A stretch of 64,000 bases of DNA, taken from positions 930,001-994,000 of the forward strand of contig NZ_CP063400.1 in assembly GCF_021729865.1 (NCBI RefSeq), written 5' to 3'. A program made the translations under genes and the position numbers. Origin of the DNA: Hydrogenophaga sp. SL48 (GTDB lineage Bacteria > Pseudomonadota > Gammaproteobacteria > Burkholderiales > Burkholderiaceae_C). Position 1 is the first letter of the stretch. Each line of letters begins with the position of its first letter. The notes beneath the pieces were generated by a model. That model ran no database searches. It worked only from the letters and a program-made list of their open reading frames with translations, and was not told where the DNA came from. This document shows, in pieces, positions 17,562 to 25,417 of the stretch.

Positions 17562-17983
17562 CACAGGGTTCCTGGGCATGGCCTTGCCGATGCCTTGGCC
17601 TGGTGGCGGGCCACTTCCTCCAGCAGCATGGGCGCACCCAGGCTGCTGGCATGCAGGCCGAGCACGCTCACGCCCTGGAGCACCGCCGCAATCTCCTCCT
17701 GGGTGGCTCCCAGCTCGAGCGCGCGGCGAATGTGGCGCCGTGTGCCCGGGCCGTACATGTGCGTGCAGGAGGCGTCCACCGCAATGGAAATGAACTCCCA
17801 GACCTTGGGTTCGATCAGGGCCTTGCGCATGGGGTGCATGGCCATGTCGAGGAATTTTTCGGTCCACAGCGGGTCGAGTTCGGCGAAGCTGTCCCACTCC
17901 GGGTTCCAGTAGCCACTGGCGCGCAGTTCGTCGCTGACCGGTGTGGCGCAGGAGGCCGGGGCGGCGGAGGTGGGGTGGCTCAT
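17561..17983 (-). CDS. Carboxymuconolactone decarboxylase-like (AhpD-fold) protein
   Basis: 140 aa from ATG 17983. The all-helical CMD fold is indicated by WEFISIAVDASCTHMYGPGTRRHIRRALELGATQEE..., a stretch that keeps the His (RRHI) but has one Cys where peroxidatic family members carry CxxC. It therefore resembles the decarboxylase or an uncharacterised subgroup rather than AhpD. It begins 8 bp after the Bug stop and overlaps the hydrolase start, so all three are tightly coupled in the AraC-controlled operon. Exact reaction unknown. Confidence 0.8.
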   Translation of the reverse strand: MSHPTSAAPASCATPVSDELRASGYWNPEWDSFAELDPLWTEKFLDMAMHPMRKALIEPKVWEFISIAVDASCTHMYGPGTRRHIRRALELGATQEEIAAVLQGVSVLGLHASSLGAPMLLEEVARHQAKASARPCPGTL

Positions 17984-17990
17984 GGGGGTC

Positions 17991-18989
17991 TCAAGCGGGC
18001 TTGTAGTTGATCGAACGCAGCATCCGGCCGGTGCTTTCGTTGTCTTGCCGGTGCGACTTCTCCAGCTCGGGAACGGTTTGAGCCGGGTTGCCAACCTCCA
18101 TGCCCAGGGCGCCGAACTGGCTCTTCACCGAGGGCGTCGTGATCGCCTTGATCAGCTCCTGGCGGAACCTGTCGCGGATGTCCTGTGGAACGTCGGGCGT
18201 GGACCAGATCGTGGTGCCCATGGTCTGGCTCAGCTCGGGGAAACCGGCTTCCGCCAACGTGGGCACGTCGGGCAGGTGGGGCGAACGCCTGGCCGAGGTG
18301 ACGGCCAGCGCGCGCACCTTGCCACTCTTGATCAGGGGCAACGAGGTGCCCATGCCGTCGAACATGAACTGCACCTGGCCGCCCATGAGATCCTGCAAGG
18401 CGGGCGGGGACCCCTTGTAACCCACGTGCTCCATGTCCAGCCCCGCGACCTTGCTGAACTGCATGCCCTTGAGGTGCGACAGCGTTCCCGGGCTGTAGGA
18501 CGCGTAGGAGGTCTTGCCCGGGTGCGCTTTCACGTAGGCCACCATCTCGCCGAGGTGGGTGACCGGCAGGGAAGGGTCGGCCACCAGCACCAGCGCGACG
18601 GAGGCCACCTCGGCGACCGGGGTCAGATCTTTGAAGGGGTCGAAGCGGAACTTGTAGCTGTGCGGGTTTTCCGTCACCAGGGAGTTGGGCGACAGCACGA
18701 AGGTGTGGCCGTCGCGGGGCGCACCCAGCATGCTCTCGACCGCCAGGATGCCGCCCGCCCCGGGCTTGTTGTCGACCAGGACCGTCTGGTTCGTGCTTTT
18801 GCGAACGCTCTCCGCCACGGTGCGCGCGATCATGTCGGACGCGCCGCCGGCCGGCGCGGGGACGACGATGCGGATCGGCCGGCTGGGCCACGCGCCTTGG
18901 GCCGCCACCTGGGCGCAGGGCAGGACCAGCAGCGAGGCCAGAAGCAGGGTCCGGCGAGGGAAAGATGAGGAAGTGGGTTTGAAGATCAT
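17991..18989 (-). CDS. Bug/TctC-type receptor in the AraC-controlled operon
   Basis: 332 aa from ATG 18989. Signal peptide with LLLASLLVLPCAQVAAQ, then WPSRPIRIVVPAPAGGASDM and the DNKPGAGGILAVESM loop of the Bug family. It sits between the beta-keto-acid cleavage enzyme (upstream, 59 bp) and the CMD-like gene (8 bp). Because it is embedded among catabolic genes it probably captures the pathway substrate. The Bug protein at 23264, driven by the matching promoter, shares the PAPAGG and P-F-D-P-L/F-K-D features and is likely a paralogue. Confidence 0.87.
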   Translation of the reverse strand: MIFKPTSSSFPRRTLLLASLLVLPCAQVAAQGAWPSRPIRIVVPAPAGGASDMIARTVAESVRKSTNQTVLVDNKPGAGGILAVESMLGAPRDGHTFVLSPNSLVTENPHSYKFRFDPFKDLTPVAEVASVALVLVADPSLPVTHLGEMVAYVKAHPGKTSYASYSPGTLSHLKGMQFSKVAGLDMEHVGYKGSPPALQDLMGGQVQFMFDGMGTSLPLIKSGKVRALAVTSARRSPHLPDVPTLAEAGFPELSQTMGTTIWSTPDVPQDIRDRFRQELIKAITTPSVKSQFGALGMEVGNPAQTVPELEKSHRQDNESTGRMLRSINYKPA

Positions 18990-19048
18990 GAGGGTCTGCT
19001 GAGGAGGTCTACAAAGGGTTTTGATCGGTCGATGCCGGTGGCACCGGC

Positions 19049-20107
19049 TCAGGCCACCTTGCGCAGGTAACCCTGCTGGCCGCCGTTGCGGTTGGGCGCG
19101 AAACCGTTGGCGGCCAGCGTCTCCTCCACGCTGTCGTAGAACACGCCGATCTTGCAGATCGCGCGCGCCTGCTGCGCCGTGGCGATGGGGCGGCCGAATT
19201 CGCGCGAGATGCGCACCAGCTGCTCGATCTGCGCCACGGTGCCGATCTTGGCGCTGCGGTCCTGGTTCCAGAGGTTGTCCTCCGTGCCTGTGCGCACGTG
19301 CAGGCCCATGGCAATGCCCATCATGTTGACGGGCAGCACGTTGAGCACCGAGCTTTCCACCGTCAGCATGGCGCCGTCGGGCACGGCGCGCACGAAGTTG
19401 GCCAGGCTGTAGATGTTGGGCACGTCCATGCCGCCGCCGATGGCCACCCAGTTCATCACCAGCGGACCCTTGTAGATGCCCCGACGCATCAGGCGCTCCA
19501 CCGACTCGAAGCTGTTGATGTTGTAGCACTGGAAGGCGCTCTGGATGCCGGCGGCCGAGAGGCGCCGGATGTGCTCCTCGGCCCAGCCAGGCTGGGCCGG
19601 CACCGTCATCTCCTTGTAGGCGTTGAAGACCACCGGGTCTTCCATCGACGAGCCCTGGATGTCGCGGAAGTCGAACTGCTCCAGGATGTTCATCTGCGAG
19701 GTGTTGATGGTCACCGTCACCTGGTCGGGCTTGGGGTCCAGCTCGGCCAGCATGTGGCGCGTGTCGTCGCTGAGCCATTTGGCGGCGGCGCCGTCGGTCT
19801 CGGGTGCGAAGCTGATCGAGCCGCCCACCTGGATGATCATGTCGGGCACGCGGGCGCGCACGCCGGCGATCAGCTCGTTGAACTTGGACAGGCGCTTGCT
19901 GCCTTTGCCATCGAGTTCACGCACGTGCAGGTGCAGCACGGTGGCGCCCGCGTTGTAGCAATCCACCGCTTTCTGGATCTGCTCCTCCATCGTCACGGCG
20001 ATCTCGCCCGGGAAGTCGGAGGGCAGCCACGAGGGTGCGTAGGGGGCGGCGGTGATGACCAGGGGTTGCTGGTTTTCGGGGAACAGGTGGCCGTCAAGGA
20101 AGTTCAT
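19049..20107 (-). CDS. Beta-keto acid cleavage enzyme (BKACE, DUF849)
   Basis: 352 aa TIM-barrel protein of the BKACE family, which condenses a beta-keto acid with acetyl-CoA and cleaves it to acetoacetate plus a new acyl-CoA, using Zn. Zn-ligand motif H59-L-H61 (ATVLHLHVREL) is present; GGGMDVPN and the C-terminal VEETLAANG are also family-like. It is longer than the roughly 280-310 aa of well-known BKACEs and has HVREL in place of HVRDP, suggesting a distinct specificity subgroup. It follows the dioxygenase by 31 bp in the same operon. Substrate not predictable from sequence. Confidence 0.85.
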   Translation of the reverse strand: MNFLDGHLFPENQQPLVITAAPYAPSWLPSDFPGEIAVTMEEQIQKAVDCYNAGATVLHLHVRELDGKGSKRLSKFNELIAGVRARVPDMIIQVGGSISFAPETDGAAAKWLSDDTRHMLAELDPKPDQVTVTINTSQMNILEQFDFRDIQGSSMEDPVVFNAYKEMTVPAQPGWAEEHIRRLSAAGIQSAFQCYNINSFESVERLMRRGIYKGPLVMNWVAIGGGMDVPNIYSLANFVRAVPDGAMLTVESSVLNVLPVNMMGIAMGLHVRTGTEDNLWNQDRSAKIGTVAQIEQLVRISREFGRPIATAQQARAICKIGVFYDSVEETLAANGFAPNRNGGQQGYLRKVA

Positions 20108-20138
20108 GGGGGGCTCCGCAAAAAAAGTTGAAGAAGGT

Positions 20139-20987
20139 TCAGAACGTGGGCGTGCCGACGATGCCGGCGCGCTCCATCTTTCGGTGGCAGGGCGGGTAGT
20201 CCATCACCGCGTAGTGCTGGGTGGTGCGGTTGTCCCAGATGGCGACGCTGTTGGGCTGCCAGCGCCAGCGCACCTGGTATTCGGGGATCGCGGCCTGGCT
20301 GATCAGGTACTGCAGCAGGCCCGAGGTGCCCTGCGTGAAGTCCTGCCCATAGCGCACGTTCTCCGGTGTGTGGTAGTTCGTGAAGTGGGTGGTGAAGCCG
20401 TTGACGAACAGCACCTTCTCGCCGGTCTCGGGGTGGGTGCGCACGACCGGGTGTTCGGCGTCGGGGAACTGGGCCTTGAGCGCCAGGCGGCGTTCGATCG
20501 GCATGGCCGCGCCGAAGCTGCATTCGATGCTGTGGCGTGCGCGCAGGCCGGCAATCTGCTGCTTGACCTGTTCGGGCAGGCGCTCGTAGGCCAGCGCCAT
20601 GTTGGCCCACATCGTGTCGCCGCCCACCGGCGGGCACTCCACGCAGCGCAACACGCAGCCCATGGCGGGCGCCTCGCGCCAGGTGCCGTCGCTGTGCCAG
20701 GAGTTTTCGTAGCGGTCGTTGGGCGCGTCGGGCGTCTTGTAGATGCGCACCAGGCCGGGGTGTTCCGGGTCGCTGCCGGCCACCGGGTGGTCTTCCAGCT
20801 CGCCGAAGCGGCGCGCGAAGGCCACGTGCTCGGCGCGCGAGATGTCCTGGTCGCGCAGGAACAGCACCTTGTGCCTGAGCAGCGCGGCCTTGATCTCTTC
20901 GTACAGCGCGTCGTCGCGCGCGGCGTCGGCCAGGCTCACGCCGCTGATCTGTGCGCCGATGGCGCAGGTGAGGGGTTCGATCTTCAT
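20139..20987 (-). CDS. TauD/TfdA-family Fe(II)/2-oxoglutarate dioxygenase
   Basis: 282 aa, the usual length of TauD. Iron ligands H98 and D100 (NSWHSDGTW) and H258 (WDNRTTQHYAVMDY), plus the 2-oxoglutarate-binding arginine in HRKMER, are all present. The enzyme should hydroxylate its substrate next to a leaving group, releasing sulfite if it is a sulfonate (taurine type) or an alcohol if it is an aryloxyacid (TfdA type). It is the second gene of the AraC-controlled operon. A UPF0324 exporter lies under the matching promoter, which favours a sulfonate (inference). Confidence 0.87.
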   Translation of the reverse strand: MKIEPLTCAIGAQISGVSLADAARDDALYEEIKAALLRHKVLFLRDQDISRAEHVAFARRFGELEDHPVAGSDPEHPGLVRIYKTPDAPNDRYENSWHSDGTWREAPAMGCVLRCVECPPVGGDTMWANMALAYERLPEQVKQQIAGLRARHSIECSFGAAMPIERRLALKAQFPDAEHPVVRTHPETGEKVLFVNGFTTHFTNYHTPENVRYGQDFTQGTSGLLQYLISQAAIPEYQVRWRWQPNSVAIWDNRTTQHYAVMDYPPCHRKMERAGIVGTPTF

Positions 20988-21006
20988 GGTGGTCTCCTCG
21001 GGCGGT

Positions 21007-21987
21007 TCAGATCACGAACACCGACGAGCCGGTGGTCTGGCGCGATTCGAGGTCGCGGTGCGCCTGTTGCGCGTCGGCGAGTGCGTAGCGCTGGTTCACT
21101 TCGATGCGGATGCGGCCGGCGGCCACGTGGCCGAACACCTCGGCCGCCAGCTCGGCCTTCTCGGCCGGGTCGGCGATGTAGTCGGCGAGCGCCGGGCGCG
21201 TCAGGTAGAGCGAGCCCTTCATGGCCAGCAGGTTGGGGTTGAAGCCGTCGATGGGGCCGCTGGCCGTGCCCACGCAGACCATCAGCCCGCGGCGCTTGAG
21301 CGAATCGAGCGAGGCCATGAAGGTGCTCTTGCCCACGCTGTCGAACACCACGTCCACGCCCTGGCCGCCGGTGAGTTCCTTGACCCGCGCGGCCACGTCC
21401 TCGTGGCTGTAGTTGATGGTGTGGGTGCAGCCGTGCGCTTTGGCGACTTCGGCCTTGGCGTCGGTGGACACGGTGCCGATCACGGTGATGCCCAGCAGCT
21501 GCGCCCATTGCGACACGATCAAACCCACGCCGCCCGCCGCCGCATGCAGCAGCAGCGTGTCGCCGGCCTTGAACGGGTGGATGCGCCGCATCAGGTAGGC
21601 CGAGGTCAGGCCGCGCATGGTCATGGCGGCGGCGGTCTCGAAGCCGATGCCATCCGGCAGCTGGATCAGCGGTGCGGCCGGAATCAGTCGCTCGGTGCTG
21701 TAGGCGCCCAGGGTGTTGAGGAAGCCGGTGTAGGTGACACGGTCGCCGACCGCCACGTTGTTGACATCGGGGCCGATGGCCTCGACCACGCCTGCGGCTT
21801 CCACGCCCATGCCGGCGGGCAGGGGCATGGGGTAGGTGCCGTTGCGGAAATAGGTGTCGGCGTAGTTCAGGCCGACGGCGGCGTGGCGCAGCCGGACCTG
21901 GCCCGGGCCGGGCTCGCCCACCTCGACCTGTTCGAGCTCCAGCACCTCGGGGCCGCCGGTGCGGTGCATGCGGATGGCAGTGGCCAT
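21007..21987 (-). CDS. NADPH:quinone oxidoreductase, MDR superfamily
   Basis: 326 aa zinc-less medium-chain reductase. The QOR signature is visible: GLNYADTYFRNGTYP, GMGVEAAGVV, then the NADPH site HAAAGGVGLIVSQWA and GSVSTDAKAE-like region. It reduces quinones or alpha,beta-unsaturated carbonyls. First gene of the six-gene leftward operon, 20 bp ahead of the dioxygenase, with GGAGACAACC before its ATG. Tandem AraC-type boxes lie 88 bp upstream of the start. Confidence 0.88.
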   Translation of the reverse strand: MATAIRMHRTGGPEVLELEQVEVGEPGPGQVRLRHAAVGLNYADTYFRNGTYPMPLPAGMGVEAAGVVEAIGPDVNNVAVGDRVTYTGFLNTLGAYSTERLIPAAPLIQLPDGIGFETAAAMTMRGLTSAYLMRRIHPFKAGDTLLLHAAAGGVGLIVSQWAQLLGITVIGTVSTDAKAEVAKAHGCTHTINYSHEDVAARVKELTGGQGVDVVFDSVGKSTFMASLDSLKRRGLMVCVGTASGPIDGFNPNLLAMKGSLYLTRPALADYIADPAEKAELAAEVFGHVAAGRIRIEVNQRYALADAQQAHRDLESRQTTGSSVFVI

Positions 21988-22041
21988 GGGGGTTGTCTCC
22001 TTCGTGTGTTCGGGGCGCCGGGTGTCCGGGCCATGGAACGC

Positions 22042-22105
22042 ATCGTAGGAGTCACCGCCATCCGCTGCTTGTCAAATTGGGACAATGGCTTGCGAATGTG
22101 GGACA
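22042..22105 (-). promoter_or_regulatory. AraC-type tandem operator and promoter of the qor operon
   Basis: Read on the minus strand: TGTCCCACA (22105-22097), 12 bp, TGTCCCAAT (22084-22076), 28 bp, then the -10-like TACGAT (22047-22042). The boxes repeat with a 21-bp period. The same boxes and the same 28-bp spacer to a -10-like TAGTAT occur in front of the Bug gene at 23264, so the two regions align over 64 bp with no gap. The likely binder is the AraC protein encoded between them. Confidence 0.75.
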
Positions 22106-22106
22106 G

Positions 22107-23147
22107 TCAGGGTTGACCCTGACGCACCGCCGCTTTCGCCTTTTCCTGCGTCCGCCAGGCCGTCACGCTGCAGCCGAAGGTGTGGCGGAACCAGTGCGAA
22201 AACGCGGCCGGTGCTGCGAACCCCAGCAGCTGCGCCACTTCGGCCAGCGGCAGGTCGCTGTCCCGCACCTGGCGCAGCACCAGCTCGGAGCGCACCGACT
22301 GCAGCAGCGTGGCGAAGCTCTCGCCTTCCTTCGCGAGATGGCGGTGGATGGTGCGGCGGTCCACGCCCAGGTGCTGCGCCACCTGCTGCGAGGTGCAGCG
22401 CCCGCCGGGCAGCAGCGCGGCGATCAGCTGGCGCACGGTGGCCTTGGTGCTCTGGTGCTGGCCCGAGAGCGCGCGGTCCAGGTACTCGCGGGCGAAACGC
22501 GCCATCTCCGGGTTGTGGCCCGCCATCGGTGCCTGCAGGTCGGCCGTGTGGCAGACGATGCCGTTGAACTCGCTGTTGAAGTCCACGGTGGTGCCGAAGA
22601 AGGCGCGGTGCGCCTTGGCGTCGCGCGGTGGCCGGTGGTTGAAACACACGCGCACCGCCTTCCACTGCAGGCCCAGCAGCTCGCGCAGGATGCGGAACAT
22701 CACGCCCACCGCCAGCTCCATCGACTGGCGCGTGCTGGCCGTCTGTTCGACCAGGATCTCTTCGCGGATCACCAGCCGGTCGCCGTGTTCCTCGATGCGC
22801 GTGAGCAGCGAGGCGTTGAGCAGGCGCAGGTAGCGGCACAGGGTGTCCAGCGCGGCGCGCGCCGTGGGCTCTTCCTTGAGCACCAGGCTGATCGGCCCGA
22901 GGTTGCTGAGCTGGCGCCGCGCGGCCAGCCGCAGCCCAAAATCTTCGACGCCGCTGGCCTGCGCGCTGTGCTCCATCAGCGCGCTCACGGCCACCGTGCT
23001 CAGCGGGGTTTCGGGGTTCTCCAGGCTGCGGGGAGACAGGCCGGCACGGCGCAACATGGCGTGGGCATCGAGGCCGACGGACTGGGCCAGGTCCAGGTAG
23101 CCGTTGAGGCTGGCGCTGCGCACCACGGGCACGTAGGGGTAATCCAT
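22107..23147 (-). CDS. AraC-family regulator
   Basis: 346 aa from ATG 23147. The N-terminal part matches the arabinose-binding-like domain of OruR/ArgR-type AraC proteins (LDAHAMLRRAGLSPRSLENPETPLS, FGLRLAARRQLSNLGPISLVL). The C-terminal double HTH has TSQQVAQHLGVDRRTIHRHLAKEG and LAEVAQLLGFAAPAAFSHWFRHTFG. It sits between its two predicted target transcription units. Tandem TGTCCCAAT boxes flank the gene on both sides; those at 23151-23180 begin 3 bp from its own start codon, implying autorepression (inference). Confidence 0.9.
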   Translation of the reverse strand: MDYPYVPVVRSASLNGYLDLAQSVGLDAHAMLRRAGLSPRSLENPETPLSTVAVSALMEHSAQASGVEDFGLRLAARRQLSNLGPISLVLKEEPTARAALDTLCRYLRLLNASLLTRIEEHGDRLVIREEILVEQTASTRQSMELAVGVMFRILRELLGLQWKAVRVCFNHRPPRDAKAHRAFFGTTVDFNSEFNGIVCHTADLQAPMAGHNPEMARFAREYLDRALSGQHQSTKATVRQLIAALLPGGRCTSQQVAQHLGVDRRTIHRHLAKEGESFATLLQSVRSELVLRQVRDSDLPLAEVAQLLGFAAPAAFSHWFRHTFGCSVTAWRTQEKAKAAVRQGQP

Positions 23148-23150
23148 GAA

Positions 23151-23214
23151 TGTCCCAATATCGAAAATCGCTGTCCCAATTAAGCAAGCAGAGACGGAGG
23201 GCGAATCCTAGTAT
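23151..23214 (+). promoter_or_regulatory. AraC-type tandem operator and promoter of the Bug-YeiH unit
   Basis: TGTCCCAAT at 23151-23159 and 23172-23180 (21-bp period), then 28 bp, then -10-like TAGTAT (23209-23214). The proximal box is 83 bp from the Bug ATG at 23264. Geometry and box sequence duplicate those ahead of the quinone oxidoreductase operon (22042-22105). Because the distal box touches the araC ribosome-site region, binding would also repress araC. Confidence 0.75.
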
Positions 23215-23263
23215 TTGCCCCAGGGTGCTAGCCATGGCCCGAGAACCACACTGGAGACAACAC

Positions 23264-24244
23264 ATGACGCGCTTTTCCTTCTCTCCCCTTCGCCGCACCG
23301 TGTGCGCCGCCGCCCTGGCGCTGGCGCTGCCCGCCGCCCACGCATGGACCGACAAGCCGGTGCGCATGGTGGTGCCTGCGCCCGCCGGCGGCACCATGGA
23401 CGTGGTGGCCCGCATCGTGGCCGAGCAGCTGGCGGCCGACATCGGGCAGCCGGTGGTGGTGGAGAACAAGCCTGGGGCGGGCGGCGCGATCGCGGTGCAG
23501 GCCATGCTGGCGGCGCCGGCCGATGGCAACACCATCATGATGACGGCGAGCAACATCCTGACCGAGATTCCGCATGTCATGAAGACGGCCTTCGACCCGT
23601 TGAAAGACGTGAAGCCCGTGACCGCCATCGCCCGCGCCAGCATGGTGCTGATCGGCGCGCCCAATGTGCCGGCCAAGGACCTCAAGGGTGTGATCGCCTG
23701 GGTCAAGGCCCACCCGGGCACGGTCAGCTTCGCCTCCTACAGCGCGGGCACCAGCTCGCACTACGCCGGCATGATCCTCAACCAGAAGGCGGGGCTGGAC
23801 ATGCAGCACGTGCCCTTCGCCGGCTCGCCGCCCGCGCTGGTGCAGGTCATGGGTGGCCAGATCCCGCTGATGTTCGACGGCATGGCGACGGCCAGGAAGA
23901 TGATCGAAGGGGGCAAGGTCCAGGCCTACGGCGTGGCGTCGAAGAAGCGCTCGCCGCACCTGCCCAACCTGCCCACGCTGGCCGAGCAGGGCTACCCCGA
24001 TCTCGACTTCAGCAACTGGGTCGGCATCATCGTGGCCACCAGCGTGCCGTCGGCCGTGGTGCAGAAGATCAACGCCGCGGTGGACAAGACCGCCGCCGCT
24101 CCCAAGGTCAGGGACCGCCTGCAGGGCGCGGGCTTCGACGCGGGCGGCGACGAGACCGCCGAGCAGATGGCGCAGTCGCTGCGCGCCGACTTCGAGCGCA
24201 ACGCGGCCATCGTCAAGAGCTTCGACATCAAGCTCAACCCGTGA
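23264..24244 (+). CDS. Bug/TctC-type receptor coupled to a YeiH exporter
   Basis: 326 aa from ATG 23264 (GGAGACAACAC upstream). Signal peptide with CAAALALALPAAHA, then WTDKPVRMVVPAPAGGTMDV and the ENKPGAGGAIAVQAM loop. The stop overlaps the exporter's GTG start (GTGA), so the two are translationally coupled. Its promoter matches that of the qor operon, which has its own Bug receptor. Two receptors in one regulon suggest a substrate pair, or redundancy from duplication. Confidence 0.9.
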   Translation: MTRFSFSPLRRTVCAAALALALPAAHAWTDKPVRMVVPAPAGGTMDVVARIVAEQLAADIGQPVVVENKPGAGGAIAVQAMLAAPADGNTIMMTASNILTEIPHVMKTAFDPLKDVKPVTAIARASMVLIGAPNVPAKDLKGVIAWVKAHPGTVSFASYSAGTSSHYAGMILNQKAGLDMQHVPFAGSPPALVQVMGGQIPLMFDGMATARKMIEGGKVQAYGVASKKRSPHLPNLPTLAEQGYPDLDFSNWVGIIVATSVPSAVVQKINAAVDKTAAAPKVRDRLQGAGFDAGGDETAEQMAQSLRADFERNAAIVKSFDIKLNP

Positions 24245-25296
24245 GCACCGCCGTGCCATCGGCCATGACACCGGGGGGCGACGGGCTCAAGGCCCAGGCG
24301 GCGCACTGGCTGCCCGGCGTGATCCTCAGCGCCACCGTGGCCGTGGCCGCCATGGCGCTGGCCAGCCACTACGGCGCGCCGGTGATGCTGTTCGCGCTGC
24401 TGCTGGGCATGGCGCTCAACTTCCTCTCGGCCGAGGGCCGCAGCGCCCCCGGCATCGACTTCACCGCCCGGCAGGTGCTGCGCCTGGGCGTGGCGTTGCT
24501 GGGGCTGCGCATCACGACCACCCAGGTGATGGCGCTGGGCTGGGAGCCGGTGGCGATGGTGGTGCTGGCCGTGGCGCTGACCATTGGCGTGGGCATCGTG
24601 CTCGCGAAGCTGATGGGCTTCCAGATGTTCTTCGGCCTGCTCACCGGTGGCGCTGTCGCGATTTGCGGCGCATCGGCCGCGCTGGCGCTGTCGGCCGCGA
24701 TGCCGGCGCACCCGCTGAAGGAGCGCGCCACGCTGTTCACCGTGATCGGCGTGAGCACGCTCTCCACGCTGGCCATGATCCTGTACCCGCCGATCACGCA
24801 CGCGCTCGGCCTCTCGCCGCTGGACGCGGGCACCTTCATCGGCGGCACCATCCACGACGTGGCCCAGGTGGTGGGCGCGGGCTACAGCCTGTCGCACGAA
24901 GCGGGCGACGCGGCCACGCTGGTCAAGCTCTTGCGCGTGGCGATGCTGCTGCCGGTGATCGCGCTGGCGGCCTGGCTGGCGCGCCGGCACCAGCGGGCGC
25001 AGGGTGATGGTGACGCCGGTGGCCCGCGCCCGCCGCTGCTGCCCTGGTTCGCCGTGGCCTTCGCGGTGCTGATGCTGCTCAACAGCACGGGCTGGTTGCC
25101 GGCGGTGGTGGTGGAGGGCGGCCAGAGCGCTTCGCAGTTCTTCCTGGTCGCGTCCATGGCCGCCATCGGCATGAAAACCCACCTGCGCGACATCGTCACC
25201 GTGGGCTGGAAACCGGTGGCGCTGATGGTGCTGGAGACCGTGTTTCTCGCTGCGCTGTTCTACGGGCTGCTTCTACTGAAATCGCAGGTGGGATGA
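24241..25296 (+). CDS. UPF0324/YeiH-family membrane protein (putative sulfite/sulfate exporter, CuyZ-like)
   Basis: 351 aa from GTG 24241, which overlaps the receptor stop; an in-frame ATG at 24265 is the alternative. About ten membrane helices with the family stretches RLGVALLGLRITTTQV, GAVAICGASAALALSAAMP and FIGGTIHDVAQVVGAGYSLS. The COG2855 family includes CuyZ, proposed to export sulfite released during cysteate/sulfonate breakdown. Pairing in one regulon with a TauD-like dioxygenase fits export of sulfite (inference). Transport direction and substrate are not proven by sequence. Confidence 0.85.
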   Translation: MSTAVPSAMTPGGDGLKAQAAHWLPGVILSATVAVAAMALASHYGAPVMLFALLLGMALNFLSAEGRSAPGIDFTARQVLRLGVALLGLRITTTQVMALGWEPVAMVVLAVALTIGVGIVLAKLMGFQMFFGLLTGGAVAICGASAALALSAAMPAHPLKERATLFTVIGVSTLSTLAMILYPPITHALGLSPLDAGTFIGGTIHDVAQVVGAGYSLSHEAGDAATLVKLLRVAMLLPVIALAAWLARRHQRAQGDGDAGGPRPPLLPWFAVAFAVLMLLNSTGWLPAVVVEGGQSASQFFLVASMAAIGMKTHLRDIVTVGWKPVALMVLETVFLAALFYGLLLLKSQVG

Positions 25297-25338
25297 CGGG
25301 CTGAGCCCCTACCCCGACCGCGTCGCTGAACCTGGCGG

Positions 25339-25408
25339 TTGACAGTGGTGTGTAGTCAAATTGGCATCAGTGTAGTCAAGTTGACTACGTCGTAGATAAA
25401 TCGTCTAC
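25339..25408 (+). promoter_or_regulatory. Operator array before the nucleotidyltransferase gene
   Basis: TGTAGTCAA occurs at 25351-25359 and 25371-25379 (20-bp period). The second copy is half of a palindrome GTAGTCAA-G-TTGACTAC (25372-25388). A further inverted pair, GTAGA (25392-25396) and TCTAC (25404-25408), follows. A TTGACA -35-like hexamer lies at 25339-25344 and TTGACT at 25381-25386. The array sits 9 bp before the ATG of a protein with an N-terminal winged helix, so autoregulation is likely. Confidence 0.6.
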
Positions 25409-25417
25409 ATTCGTGCC

